Positions 42,069-53,569 of a stretch of 64,000 nt of DNA are shown one piece after another. The translations under genes were made by a program, and so were the position numbers. Positions within the stretch are counted from its first letter, which is position 1. The number at the start of each line of letters is the position of its first letter. The notes beneath the pieces were generated by a model. The model saw only the letters and a list, made by a program, of their open reading frames with translations. It was not told where the DNA came from and did not search any database. Origin of the DNA: an uncultured Pelagibacteraceae bacterium (lineage in GTDB: Bacteria > Pseudomonadota > Alphaproteobacteria > Pelagibacterales > Pelagibacteraceae). Location: positions 1-64,000 of the forward strand of contig CACNTU010000001.1 in the NCBI GenBank assembly GCA_902623415.1, written 5' to 3'.

Positions 42069-42078
42069 TAATTTTTAA

Positions 42079-43641
42079 TTAGTTAAAACTAGCAGTTCTG
42101 AATAACGGCTCGTTATTCGGTCTGATAGGAACGTTAACATTGCTTTTAGATGCCCAAGATATTACTTGGTGATGTAAAGGAAGATAAGAAATATCATCTT
42201 TTACAATTTTCCAAGCTTTTGCAATTGCAGCATTTCTTTTATCTAAATCAACTTCACCTTCCATAACTCTAATTGCAGCATCAACATCAGCATTACTAAA
42301 GTTAACTTTGTTCCAGCTAGCACCAGTTTCATAAAGGTAATGGAAAACATAGTGACTATCTAAAGTTGGAACACCCCATCCTAGCATATAGAAATCACCT
42401 TGATCATCTTTAAGCTCTTTGAAGTGTTTACTTTTAGTTTGAGCAAATAAGTTAACGTTAACTCCAATTTTACCTAACATTCCAACAACTGCAGTACAAA
42501 TTGCTTCATCGTTTACATATCTGTCATTAGGACATCTAAGTTCAACGTCAAAACCATTAGGATAACCCGCATCAGCTAAAAGTTTTTTTGCAGCATTAAC
42601 ATCGTAAGGTAATCTTTTATCAAGATCAGCTGTATATCCATTTACACCTGGGAAAGTTATAATTCCTGCTGGTTCACTTAAACCTCTCATAACTTTTTTC
42701 TTGATCGCTTCAATATCAATTGCTTGATAAAGAGCTTGTCTTACTTCTTTTTTCTTAAATGGATTATCACCTGTGTTTCCAGTTCTTAATTTGTCAGCTG
42801 CTTGATCCATACCTAAGAAAATTGTTCTCATTTGAGCTGTACTTTCAACTTTATGACCTGAAGAAGATCCGATTCTTTTTAAGTCTTGGACAGGAGCATC
42901 GGTAACTATATCAATTTCACCAGATAATAAGGCTGCTACTCTTGTAGCTGCATTTTTAATAGGCATTAATTCAATTTGAGTTACTTTTTTGTCCTTCATT
43001 TCACCCCACCAATGTTTATTTCTTTTAAACACTGTCTTGGTGTTAGGCTCTCTTAAAGTTATTTTAAAAGGACCAGTTCCCATAGCATTAGTAGCAGAGA
43101 AAGTTTCTTGTCCTGCATCCCAATTTTGTGGAGACATTGCAAAGTTTTTCTCTGACCAAGCTTTAGACATTATAAAAATGTTAGACAATTGGTTTAAAAG
43201 AATAGGGTTAGGTTTACTTGTAGTTATTTTAACAGAGTAATCTCCAACCGCTTCAACATTAGCAACAGTGCTGATGTATTCTTTAAAGTCAGATGTTCTT
43301 TGCTTAGCTCTTAATATACTAAAAACAACATCTGCTGATGTCATTCCAGAACCATCTGAAAACTTAGCATCTTCTCTTAAAGTAAAAATCCAAGTATTTG
43401 GATCAGTAGCTTTCCATTTTGTTGCTAAAGCAGGCCCTATTTTCATGTCCAAGCCTCTTTGAACTAGAGCTTCATAAACTTGTCTAGATACTTGAGTAGT
43501 TGGACCCTCATTTTGCGCATGTGGATCTAGTGTTAAACTGTCTCCTTGCATAGACCATTTAATAGTTTTTGCCCATGCTGAAGAAAATCCGAATACTAGA
43601 ACTAATGACAATAGTATTCTTACTATATTTTTAGTCTTCAT
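42079..43641 (-). CDS. Peptide ABC transporter substrate-binding protein (SBP family 5)
   Basis: Signal peptide; GDSLTLDPHAQNEGPTTQVSRQVYEALVQ. Confidence 0.93.
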   Translation of the reverse strand: MKTKNIVRILLSLVLVFGFSSAWAKTIKWSMQGDSLTLDPHAQNEGPTTQVSRQVYEALVQRGLDMKIGPALATKWKATDPNTWIFTLREDAKFSDGSGMTSADVVFSILRAKQRTSDFKEYISTVANVEAVGDYSVKITTSKPNPILLNQLSNIFIMSKAWSEKNFAMSPQNWDAGQETFSATNAMGTGPFKITLREPNTKTVFKRNKHWWGEMKDKKVTQIELMPIKNAATRVAALLSGEIDIVTDAPVQDLKRIGSSSGHKVESTAQMRTIFLGMDQAADKLRTGNTGDNPFKKKEVRQALYQAIDIEAIKKKVMRGLSEPAGIITFPGVNGYTADLDKRLPYDVNAAKKLLADAGYPNGFDVELRCPNDRYVNDEAICTAVVGMLGKIGVNVNLFAQTKSKHFKELKDDQGDFYMLGWGVPTLDSHYVFHYLYETGASWNKVNFSNADVDAAIRVMEGEVDLDKRNAAIAKAWKIVKDDISYLPLHHQVISWASKSNVNVPIRPNNEPLFRTASFN

Positions 43642-43723
43642 TATTCCCCTCGTTTTTAAAATTTATTTAAAAAAGTATAAGTGAAATAATTGAATTATAG
43701 TAGCAATAATTTACTGATAAAAT

Positions 43724-44764
<1,041 letters not shown>

Positions 44765-45313
44765 TTAATTAAATATTTTAGCACCCCTAGTCATTGCTAC
44801 TGCCCCAGTTCTCGAAGTACTAATAAGTCCTAAGGGCTTTAATTTTTTATTCATTTTATCAATTTCTCTTCTAAGAGCAGTTATTTGAATTACTGCTGAA
44901 GTTTTTGTTTCATCTAATATTACGGGATTAAATTTTTTACAAGCATTTAAGCATTTTTCAATTTTATTTCTTTTTCCCACAACTTTAAATAAAGCCATTT
45001 CTTTAAAAATTACGCCTTTATCCTCTCTTTTAAATTCAGCAACTTTATGAACAGGCACTAACTTTGTTAATTGGAGTCTTATTTGATCAATTACTTGAGG
45101 TGTTCCAGTGGTAACAATTGTTATTCTTGAAATATTTTTAACCGCATCAACCTCTGCAACAGCTAACGACTCGATGTTGTAACCTCGACCAGAAAATAAA
45201 CCAACTACTCTTGCCAAAACTCCAGCCTCATTATCTACCCATACTACAAAAATATATGTATCTGGTTTTTGTTTCTTCGTAGGTATGCTGTAAGCTGATT
45301 TTGATTGCGGCAT
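44765..45313 (-). CDS. ilvH: Acetolactate synthase small subunit
   Basis: ACT domain DNEAGVLARVVGLFSGRGYNIESLAVAEV. Confidence 0.95.
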   Translation of the reverse strand: MPQSKSAYSIPTKKQKPDTYIFVVWVDNEAGVLARVVGLFSGRGYNIESLAVAEVDAVKNISRITIVTTGTPQVIDQIRLQLTKLVPVHKVAEFKREDKGVIFKEMALFKVVGKRNKIEKCLNACKKFNPVILDETKTSAVIQITALRREIDKMNKKLKPLGLISTSRTGAVAMTRGAKIFN

Positions 45314-45318
45314 TATTG

Positions 45319-47085
45319 TTATACTAAGGCTTTGCCTTTTCCTTTGATTTTATTTTCCTCTTGATCATTTGGGCCCAAGATCATTTGGTTATGAGGTTTT
45401 CCAGATGGTATCATTGGGAAGCAATTCTCGTTAGGATCCACATGACAATCAAATATAACTGGTCCATCATAATCGATCATTTCTTGAATTTTATCATCAA
45501 GATCATCTGGATTGTCTGCTTTAATTCCTTTACATCCATAAGCTTCTGCCATCTTCATAAAATCAGGTAACGCTTCAGAATAACTTTCAGAATAATTTTT
45601 TTCATGTAGTAATTCCTGCCATTGTCTAACCATTCCCATATATTGATTATTTAAAATAAATATTTTTATAGGAAGATTATATTGAACTGCGGTAGACATT
45701 TCTTGCATTGTCATTAAAACTGATGCCTCTCCAGCAATATCAATAACTAATTTTTCAGGATGAGCAATTTGAACACCAACTGCTGCTGGCAATCCATACC
45801 CCATAGTTCCTAAGCCTCCAGATGTCATCCATCTATTTGGTTTATTAAATTTATAATGCTGAGCAGCCCACATTTGATGTTGTCCAACCTCGGTAGTAAC
45901 ATAAGTATCTTTACTCTTAGTTAATTCATATAATCTTTGAACGGCATGTTGAGGTTTTATGCTTTCATCACTATTTATAAAATTAAGAGAATCCTTTTCT
46001 CGCCATTTTTCAATTTGTTCCCACCACTTAGCTATATTTGATTTATTTGATTTGCTGTGACCATTTTTTCTTTTAGCAATTGTTTTATTAATTTTACTTA
46101 TTACACTCGTGACGTCTCCAACTATTGCAAGATCCACTTTGATAATTTTATTAATTGACGATGGATCTATATCAATATGAACCTTTTTTGAATTTGGTGA
46201 AAACTCATCAATTTTTCCAGTAATTCGATCATCAAATCTTGCACCAATATTAATTAATAGATCACAATCATGCATAGCATTATTTGCTTCATATGTACCA
46301 TGCATACCAAGCATTCCTAAAAATTGATTATCATCTCCGGGGTAAGCGCCTAATCCTTGAAGTGTAGAGGTTATAGGAAAGCCAGTTAGCTGCACAAATT
46401 CTCTTAGAGCATGACTTGCTTTTGGACCTGAGTTAATTACTCCTCCGCCACTATAGATGATTGGTTTTTTGGCCTTGCTTAATAATTTTACTAATTCAAC
46501 AATTTGGTCTTGAGAAAATTTATTATGAGATTTTCCGTTTAATTTATTTTCTTTGTTTGGTTTTTTATATTTCGCTTTTGCAAATTGAATATCTTTTGGA
46601 ATATCGATTAAAACTGGTCCAGGTCTTCCAGTTGTTGCAACTCTAAAAGCTTCATGCATAACTTTAGAAAGATCATTAATATCTTTTACTAACCAATTGT
46701 GTTTCGTACAAGGTCTTGTAATTCCTGTAGTATCACATTCTTGAAAAGCATCAGTTCCAATTAAATGTGTTGGAACCTGACCAGAAATACAAACTAACGG
46801 TACTGAGTCCATATAAGCATCTGTTAAAGCTGTAACAACATTGGTTGCACCAGGACCCGATGTAACTAAAACTACACCTGGTTTTCCTGATGACCTCGCA
46901 TAGCCTTCAGCTGCGTGACCAGCACCTTGTTCGTGTCTAACTAAAATGTGTTTTATAGAAGGATGATTTTTTAATTCATCATAAATCGGTAACACTGCGC
47001 CACCTGGATAACCAAAGATATGTTCTACCTTTTGGTCTTCAAGACATTTAAATACAATTTCTGCTCCAGTTAATAATTTTGGCAT
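45319..47085 (-). CDS. ilvB: Acetolactate synthase large subunit
   Basis: VEHIFGYPGGAVLPIYDEL, TSGPGATNVVTALTDAYMDS; TPP-binding domain. Confidence 0.96.
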   Translation of the reverse strand: MPKLLTGAEIVFKCLEDQKVEHIFGYPGGAVLPIYDELKNHPSIKHILVRHEQGAGHAAEGYARSSGKPGVVLVTSGPGATNVVTALTDAYMDSVPLVCISGQVPTHLIGTDAFQECDTTGITRPCTKHNWLVKDINDLSKVMHEAFRVATTGRPGPVLIDIPKDIQFAKAKYKKPNKENKLNGKSHNKFSQDQIVELVKLLSKAKKPIIYSGGGVINSGPKASHALREFVQLTGFPITSTLQGLGAYPGDDNQFLGMLGMHGTYEANNAMHDCDLLINIGARFDDRITGKIDEFSPNSKKVHIDIDPSSINKIIKVDLAIVGDVTSVISKINKTIAKRKNGHSKSNKSNIAKWWEQIEKWREKDSLNFINSDESIKPQHAVQRLYELTKSKDTYVTTEVGQHQMWAAQHYKFNKPNRWMTSGGLGTMGYGLPAAVGVQIAHPEKLVIDIAGEASVLMTMQEMSTAVQYNLPIKIFILNNQYMGMVRQWQELLHEKNYSESYSEALPDFMKMAEAYGCKGIKADNPDDLDDKIQEMIDYDGPVIFDCHVDPNENCFPMIPSGKPHNQMILGPNDQEENKIKGKGKALV

Positions 47086-47137
47086 TAGGCAATCTAGCTG
47101 AAGTTGTACTCATTGGTCAAGTTTAAGAATGAAAATT

Positions 47138-48046
47138 TTAAATTTTTTTCAAAAAATTATTTATGTCTTGTGGCTTCAGTTTCATCCAACTGATCATGTT
47201 ACCTCTAGCCCAAGTACTTTGTCTTTTGGCGTATTGTCTAGTTTTTATGGCTATTTTATCTCTAGTATCATTCAAATTTTTTTGTTTTTTTAAATATTCT
47301 CTAATTTCATTAACTCCGATGGCCTTGTTAGCACTTTTATCTTTTCTAACTCTTAACTTTATGAAATCTTTTACTTCTTTTATTGCTCCATTTACTATCA
47401 TCTCGCTTGTTCTTACATTGATGCTCTCAATTAATTCTTGTCTAGGATAATCAATATAAACTTTAAAAAAATCATCTTCCATGAAGTTTGATTTTGTGTT
47501 TTTAAACCATTCATGTAGAGATTTTTTTGTAAATTTTTTTACTTCATAAGCTCTGATAGATCTTTGAGTATCTGTAGGGTTTATTTTTCCTTTTGAGGAT
47601 GGATCTAATTTTAGAAGTTTTTCATAAAACTTCTTTTGTCCAATTTTTTTTTGTAATTCTCTAATTTGAGTTCTTAATTTTAATGAAATATAAGGTATTT
47701 TAACTAAACCATCAGTTAAAGCTTTAAAGTACAAACCTGTGCCTCCAACAAGAATTGGAGTTTTTTTTCTTTTTTGAACTTCCTTAATTTTTTTAATTAC
47801 TAGCTTAAGCCAATCACCTGTAGAGAAGTTTTTTGTTACATTGTGAAAACCATATAAGTGATGTTTTATTTTATGATATTTTTTAGGATCTGGTCTAGCT
47901 GATAAAATTTTTAGCTGTTTGTATACTTGCATGCTATCTGCATTAATAATCTCTCCATCTACTTTTTTTGCAACTTTAATTGCAAAACTTGATTTTCCTG
48001 ATGCCGTAGGTCCAGATATTAATATTATCTTGGATTTTAAATCCAT
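47138..48046 (-). CDS. miaA: tRNA dimethylallyltransferase
   Basis: ISGPTASGKSSFAIKVA, NADSMQVYKQL, VGGTGLYFKAL. Confidence 0.95.
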   Translation of the reverse strand: MDLKSKIILISGPTASGKSSFAIKVAKKVDGEIINADSMQVYKQLKILSARPDPKKYHKIKHHLYGFHNVTKNFSTGDWLKLVIKKIKEVQKRKKTPILVGGTGLYFKALTDGLVKIPYISLKLRTQIRELQKKIGQKKFYEKLLKLDPSSKGKINPTDTQRSIRAYEVKKFTKKSLHEWFKNTKSNFMEDDFFKVYIDYPRQELIESINVRTSEMIVNGAIKEVKDFIKLRVRKDKSANKAIGVNEIREYLKKQKNLNDTRDKIAIKTRQYAKRQSTWARGNMISWMKLKPQDINNFLKKI

Positions 48047-48048
48047 TA

Positions 48049-49467
48049 CTAGTCTAGCTTAACACCAATGTATCGTCTTTGATTTTGATTATTATAGATT
48101 GCGAGTAAAACTGTCTTTTGATTTGAATTAAGAACTTCTTTAGTAATATCTCTTAAGTCATTGGCTGATCTAATTTTTTTCTTCTGAGCTTCAATAATAA
48201 TACTGTTAAGCTCTATTGAATTTGCTACAGGGCTGTTGTTTGCAATTTTAGTAATAACAAGTCCTGTAGTTTGGTTTGGTAAATTTCTATTTTTTATATC
48301 ATCTTTAGTCAATGGTCTTACTGCAATTCTTAGACTTTCAATTATTTCCTCATTATTATTTTGTTTTTCAGTTTCTTGATTTTTACTTATTTTAAAATCA
48401 TCTGAAGTTTCTAATCTTCCTAAAATAACATTTTTAATAATCTCTTTTTTGTCTCTCCAAATTTTAACGTCAACTTTTTTTCCAACTTCTGTTCGTGCAA
48501 CAATCGCTGGAAGTTCTTTCATTTGATTTATTTTTTCTCCATTAAACTCTAAAATAATATCGCCAGCTTGAATTCCCGCTTTTTCTGAAGGACTATTTTC
48601 TGCAACACTTGCAACAAGTGCTCCTCGTGCTTTATCTAATTTTTCAACTTCGGCAATTTCTTTTGTCACATCTTGAATTCTAACACCCAGCCAACCTCTT
48701 TTTGTTTCGCCAAATTCGATTAATTGTTTAATTACAATTTGAGCACTGTTTGATGGTATGGAAAATCCAATACCAATAGAACCGTTACGTCCAAGAATAG
48801 CTGTATTAATTCCAATTACATTTCCTTCCATATCAAACAAAGGTCCACCAGAATTTCCAGAATTTATAGATGCATCTGTTTGTATAAAATCTTCATATCT
48901 TGATAAACCAATTGATCGATTTCTAGCTGAGATAATTCCAGCTGTAACGGTTCCACCTAAACCAAATGGATTTCCAATTGCTAAAACCCAATCTCCAATT
49001 CTGGCTTTATCTGAATCTCCAAATGCCACTGGGATAAATTTTTCATCTGTTTCTAATTGTAAAACTGCAATATCCATAAGCGGGTCAGCACCTAAAACCT
49101 TAGCTTTAAATTCTTGGTCACCATTTACCCTAACAATAATGTCGTCAGCATCTTGGATAACATGATTATTCGTAATGACTATCCCTTTCTCGTCTATTAT
49201 AAACCCAGAACCTAAAGCGGCTGATTGTCTTTCTTGAGGTGTCCCAAATTCTTTAAACATGTCCTCAAAAGGAGACCCTGGAGGGAATTGAAAAGGAAAA
49301 GGATTAGAAGTTGTTGTGATAGTGGTTGTTGTAGAAATGTTTACCACAGATGGCATTAATTTTTCAGCCAGATCTGCAAATGATGCAGGAACTGGTTTAG
49401 AATTCACGTTCAATGAAAAAGTAAATGAAATAACTAGCGTTAAGAATATAAATTTAATCTTATTCAT
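48049..49467 (-). CDS. DegP/HtrA-type periplasmic serine protease with PDZ domains
   Basis: ITNNHVIQDAD, GNSGGPLFDMEG, PDZ-like segments. Confidence 0.94.
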   Translation of the reverse strand: MNKIKFIFLTLVISFTFSLNVNSKPVPASFADLAEKLMPSVVNISTTTTITTTSNPFPFQFPPGSPFEDMFKEFGTPQERQSAALGSGFIIDEKGIVITNNHVIQDADDIIVRVNGDQEFKAKVLGADPLMDIAVLQLETDEKFIPVAFGDSDKARIGDWVLAIGNPFGLGGTVTAGIISARNRSIGLSRYEDFIQTDASINSGNSGGPLFDMEGNVIGINTAILGRNGSIGIGFSIPSNSAQIVIKQLIEFGETKRGWLGVRIQDVTKEIAEVEKLDKARGALVASVAENSPSEKAGIQAGDIILEFNGEKINQMKELPAIVARTEVGKKVDVKIWRDKKEIIKNVILGRLETSDDFKISKNQETEKQNNNEEIIESLRIAVRPLTKDDIKNRNLPNQTTGLVITKIANNSPVANSIELNSIIIEAQKKKIRSANDLRDITKEVLNSNQKTVLLAIYNNQNQRRYIGVKLD

Positions 49468-49468
49468 A

Positions 49469-49654
49469 TTAACTCTTAATAAAATAAATAATTATAAAAC
49501 CTATTAGTGCAAAAATAAGTCCACCTGATCTAAGCTGACTATCTTTAACAAGTTCTAATTTTTTCAACATACTTTTCATTTTTGCTGGAAATAAGGCGTA
49601 CAAAATTCCTTCAATAAATAAGAAAAGACCAAAAGCTATAACTAGCTCACGCAT
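49469..49654 (-). CDS. DUF2065 family small membrane protein
   Basis: 60 aa, two TM; position between hflC and htrA. Confidence 0.8.
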   Translation of the reverse strand: MRELVIAFGLFLFIEGILYALFPAKMKSMLKKLELVKDSQLRSGGLIFALIGFIIIYFIKS

Positions 49655-49661
49655 TTAAGAA

Positions 49662-50534
49662 TTATTGTTGGATTTCAGGTTTTATATTTCCAAAAAATTT
49701 AAAAAATTCACTATCAGGTGATAAAATTAAAGAAGTTTCACCACCAATAAGAGCTTTTTCATATGCTTGCATAGCTCTGTAGAAAGCAAAAAATTCTGGA
49801 TCTTGGCCAAAGGCATCAGCAAATATTTTATTTCTTTCTCCGTCACCTTCACCTTTCATAATCTCAGATTGCTTTTGAGCATCTGCCAAGATTACAGTAA
49901 CTTTTTTGTCAGCAGTTGAAGTAATCGTAACTGCCATCTCCGCACCTTTTGCTCTAAATTCTTTTGCTTCTCTTTCCCTCTCAGTCTGCATTCTTCTATA
50001 AATTGCATCACTGTTAGCTTGAGGTAGATCTGCTCTTTTAATTCTGACATCAACAATATTAATTCCAAAGTTTTGTGCTTCGTTATTAACACCCTCTTTA
50101 ATTAAAGCCATTTGCTTAGATCTATCTTTAGATAATAATGTTTGTAGTTCCTCTTGACCTAATACATTTCTTATTCTTGAATTTATAATTGTTGATAATC
50201 TTGATCTTGCAACTCTCTCGTTTCCAACTGAAATGTAAAATTTTAATGGGTCTACAATCTGGAATCTTGCAAATGCATCAACTATTAAACGTTTCTGATC
50301 TGATGCAATTACCTCTTCTGGGGGAGCATCTAAATTTAAAATTCTTTTATCTAAATAAACTACATTCTGAATAAATGGAATTTTAAAGTTTAATCCTGGC
50401 TTCATTATAATTCTTTTTGGATCACCAAATTGAAGAATGATTGCCTGGTTAACCTCTTTTACTATAATTACCGATAAAAAAGCTACAACACCTATTGCAA
50501 CTAATACTCCTGCTAATATTTTTCCAGCTTTCAT
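49662..50534 (-). CDS. hflC: Protease modulator HflC
   Basis: SPFH/band-7 protein; EREREAKEFRAKGAEMA. Confidence 0.93.
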   Translation of the reverse strand: MKAGKILAGVLVAIGVVAFLSVIIVKEVNQAIILQFGDPKRIIMKPGLNFKIPFIQNVVYLDKRILNLDAPPEEVIASDQKRLIVDAFARFQIVDPLKFYISVGNERVARSRLSTIINSRIRNVLGQEELQTLLSKDRSKQMALIKEGVNNEAQNFGINIVDVRIKRADLPQANSDAIYRRMQTEREREAKEFRAKGAEMAVTITSTADKKVTVILADAQKQSEIMKGEGDGERNKIFADAFGQDPEFFAFYRAMQAYEKALIGGETSLILSPDSEFFKFFGNIKPEIQQ

Positions 50535-50535
50535 C

Positions 50536-51636
50536 TTAATTTGTCGCTTTCTTTTTTAACTCAGGCAAAGGTAAGTATGGAACTACACCTGATCCTGCAT
50601 TTTTTTCTATAATTACTTTATCAATATCTGCTAGAACTTTTTCCATAGTTTCTAGATACATTCTTTCTTGAGTAACTGCTTTCGCATTTTTATACTCATT
50701 GTAGATAGATATAAATCTGCTTGCTTCACCTTCAGCTTTTGCAACAACCTCTTTTTTATATGCTTCTGCGGCTTGTAAAATTTTTTGCGCTTCCCCTCGT
50801 GCTCTTGGAATTACATCATTTGCATAGGCTTCAGCCTCGTTTTTTGACCTTTCCATGTCTGCTCGTGCAGCCTGCACATCTCTAAATGCATCAATTACTT
50901 GATCAGGTGGGTCAGCCTTTTGCGTTTGAACTTGTGTAATTTGAATTCCACTTTCGTAATCGTCTAAAATACTTTGTATTATATTTTGTGTCTCAACCTC
51001 GATTTTAGATCTTCCCTCTGTTAAAATTGGTTGTATATCACTCTTTGCTATCACCTCTCTCATTGCAGTTTCAGCAGCTGCTTTAACGGTACCTTCTGGG
51101 TCTTGAATTTTGAATAAAAAATTACCAGCATCTTTAATTACCCAGAATACTGAAAAATCTATATTAACAATATTTTCATCTCCAGTTAACATCAAGCTTT
51201 CTTGTGGTACATCAGCAACCCCACCACCTGTAGAAAAACCACTGTCTCTTTCAGATCTAAATCCTATATCCATTCTATTAACCTTAGTAACTTTTGGTGT
51301 TTGAACAGTCTCAACAGGAAAAGGTATATGATAGTTCAAACCAGGCTGTGTAGTTTTTACAAACTTACCAAATCTTAATACAACGCCTTGTTCATCGGGC
51401 AATACTCTATAAAGCCCACTTGCTAACCATACAAAAACTAAAACTAATAAAATTAGACTTATTGATTTTCCTCCTGAAGTTTTTCCTCCAGGTAAAAATC
51501 TTTTAATTTTATCTTGAAGATCTCTAATTAATTCGTCTACATTTGGTGGTGTAGGACCTCTACCTGATCCATTTCCACTACCACCTCCACCAGGAGGTGC
51601 TCCCCAAGGACTTTGACCTTTAAAATCGTCTGACAT
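50536..51636 (-). CDS. hflK: FtsH protease activity modulator HflK
   Basis: Gly-rich N-terminus, band-7 domain; NEAEAYANDVIPRARGEAQKI. Confidence 0.93.
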   Translation of the reverse strand: MSDDFKGQSPWGAPPGGGGSGNGSGRGPTPPNVDELIRDLQDKIKRFLPGGKTSGGKSISLILLVLVFVWLASGLYRVLPDEQGVVLRFGKFVKTTQPGLNYHIPFPVETVQTPKVTKVNRMDIGFRSERDSGFSTGGGVADVPQESLMLTGDENIVNIDFSVFWVIKDAGNFLFKIQDPEGTVKAAAETAMREVIAKSDIQPILTEGRSKIEVETQNIIQSILDDYESGIQITQVQTQKADPPDQVIDAFRDVQAARADMERSKNEAEAYANDVIPRARGEAQKILQAAEAYKKEVVAKAEGEASRFISIYNEYKNAKAVTQERMYLETMEKVLADIDKVIIEKNAGSGVVPYLPLPELKKKATN

Positions 51637-51687
51637 ATGCCAAAGTATATAGTGTCTTTATTACAAAAAACAAGTAATGATACTTTT

Positions 51688-52512
51688 ATGACTGATAAAA
51701 AACCTGAACTTAGTGCCGCAATGAAAAGTAAGCTAGAGCCTAAAAAATTCACTAAAAATCCAATTCTTGGAACAAAGTTTACAATTGCAATCTCTAGTGC
51801 AAAAGGTGGTGTTGGAAAATCTACTTTTGCAACGAATCTTGCTTTAGCATTGAAAAAAGTTGGATGCAAAGTTGGTCTTTTAGATGCAGATATTTATGGT
51901 CCATCAATTCCAAAAATGTTCGATATTAATGAAAAACCAAAAAGTGATGGTCAAAAATTAGATCCAATTACAAAATATGACATTCAATGTATGTCGATTG
52001 GTTTTTTAGCTGATCAACAAACTCCAATGATATGGCGTGGTCCTATGGTAACAAGTGCAATTAAAACTTTTACTCAGAAAGTAAATTGGAAAGATTTAGA
52101 TTTTATCATAATCGATATGCCCCCAGGAACTGGCGATACTCAACTTACATTTTCTCAAGAAATAAAAATGGATGGTGCAATAATTGTAAGTACACCTCAA
52201 GAAGTAGCTCTTTTAGATGTTAAAAGAGGAATTAAAATGTTTGATAAATTAGGAGTTAAGATTTTGGGTTTAGTTGATAACATGAGTTTTTTTATTGGAG
52301 ACGATGGAAAAAAATATAAAATTTTTGGAGAAGGTGGGGTAAAGAAAACTGCAGAAGAATTTCAAAAAGAATTTTTAGGAGAAATTCCAATTAATCCTGA
52401 AGTTGGTAAAACTGGTGATGAAGGAAAACCAATTGTAGAGGCTAGCCCAGAAAATGAAATTTCTAAAATATATTTAAATTTTGCTGAAAAAATTAAATCA
52501 ACTTATCTTTAA
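51688..52512 (+). CDS. Mrp/ApbC family iron-sulfur cluster carrier ATPase
   Basis: [39 protein letters not shown]; start inferred at MTDKKPELS (ORF track starts 51637). Confidence 0.92.
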   Translation: MTDKKPELSAAMKSKLEPKKFTKNPILGTKFTIAISSAKGGVGKSTFATNLALALKKVGCKVGLLDADIYGPSIPKMFDINEKPKSDGQKLDPITKYDIQCMSIGFLADQQTPMIWRGPMVTSAIKTFTQKVNWKDLDFIIIDMPPGTGDTQLTFSQEIKMDGAIIVSTPQEVALLDVKRGIKMFDKLGVKILGLVDNMSFFIGDDGKKYKIFGEGGVKKTAEEFQKEFLGEIPINPEVGKTGDEGKPIVEASPENEISKIYLNFAEKIKSTYL

Positions 52513-53440
52513 GATCAAAAGCAGTCATTAATTCATTCCACTCTCTTTTAGAAAGGCCAGAACTTTCAACGTCTACATTTTCACCTTTAATAAGTTTTTG
52601 AATAATTAATTTTCCTTTTGCAGAAACCTCGGTACCACCAACTCTATAATCCATAAATGCATCATAAGTTATAGGGACCCATTTTTTTAAAGTATCTAGT
52701 ATTATATCAGCATAAATTCTAATTTCATATTGAGCATGACTATCAGCTCTCAATCTCAAAAAATTCATTAAGTTTAATAAATCAGTTTTCCAATACCATT
52801 GCGTATATGTATTTAGTGTTAAATTCATTCTTGCAAGTTCTCTTGCTAAACCTTTTTTATTTTCATCAATAGTTGATCCATCAAATCTTTCATTAAGCAT
52901 AGTCTCATAATTATCATAAGTTCTCTCTGCATCACTTTTTAAAAGTTTCAAAACTTCCTTCGCCTGTTTTCCTTCTAAGACATCTCCTCTACCCTGTCGG
53001 TTACTAGTTGATTGAGCAGCTAAATTTTCTTGTGATGGCAAATAAAATTCTTTATCTAAAATTGAATATCTAGCAGAATATTCATTAACATTTGCAGTTC
53101 TATGTCTAATCCATTGTCTTGCAATAAATATTGGAAGCTTAACATGGTATTTAATTTCACACATTTCGAATGGAGTGCTGTGCCAATGCCTCATCAAATA
53201 TTTTATTAAACCTTTATCAGTTGAAACTTGTTTGGTTCCTTTTCCATACGATACTCTAGCTGATTGAACTACGGATGTGTCATCACCCATATAATCAACA
53301 ACTCTTACAAAACCATGATCCAAAGCTGGAATTGCTTCATATAGTATTTTTTCAAGCTCAGGAGCAGTAACTCTTTTTGTTTTAGTGCTTTGAGATTGTT
53401 GATTTTTAATCTCATTTATCTGTTCTTTTGTAAGTTTCAT
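52493..53440 (-). CDS. thyX: FAD-dependent thymidylate synthase
   Basis: ThyX signature [15 protein letters not shown]. Confidence 0.95.
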   Translation of the reverse strand: MKLTKEQINEIKNQQSQSTKTKRVTAPELEKILYEAIPALDHGFVRVVDYMGDDTSVVQSARVSYGKGTKQVSTDKGLIKYLMRHWHSTPFEMCEIKYHVKLPIFIARQWIRHRTANVNEYSARYSILDKEFYLPSQENLAAQSTSNRQGRGDVLEGKQAKEVLKLLKSDAERTYDNYETMLNERFDGSTIDENKKGLARELARMNLTLNTYTQWYWKTDLLNLMNFLRLRADSHAQYEIRIYADIILDTLKKWVPITYDAFMDYRVGGTEVSAKGKLIIQKLIKGENVDVESSGLSKREWNELMTAFDLKDKLI

Positions 53441-53569
53441 TTATAATATAAAAAGTGTTTATTGAAATTATTTAAGAAATTTTGAACTATTGTAAAATAG
53501 TATTTTTGGTGAATTTAAAAATATACACAAATTTAAAATTATGTAATTTGTACTTTTTACATAAAACAT

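Noticed and set aside
48758-49165. 135-aa plus-strand ORF antisense to the HtrA-like gene
   Set aside because: Sense strand is an unambiguous HtrA protease; the antisense product shows no recognisable domain
51637-51687. Upstream ATG of the Mrp-like ORF, abutting the hflK ATG (CATATG)
   Set aside because: Would leave no intergenic promoter for either divergent gene; the internal ATG at 51688 is more plausible
51537-51869. 110-aa minus-strand ORF over the hflK/mrp junction
   Set aside because: Shadow frame spanning two well-supported genes
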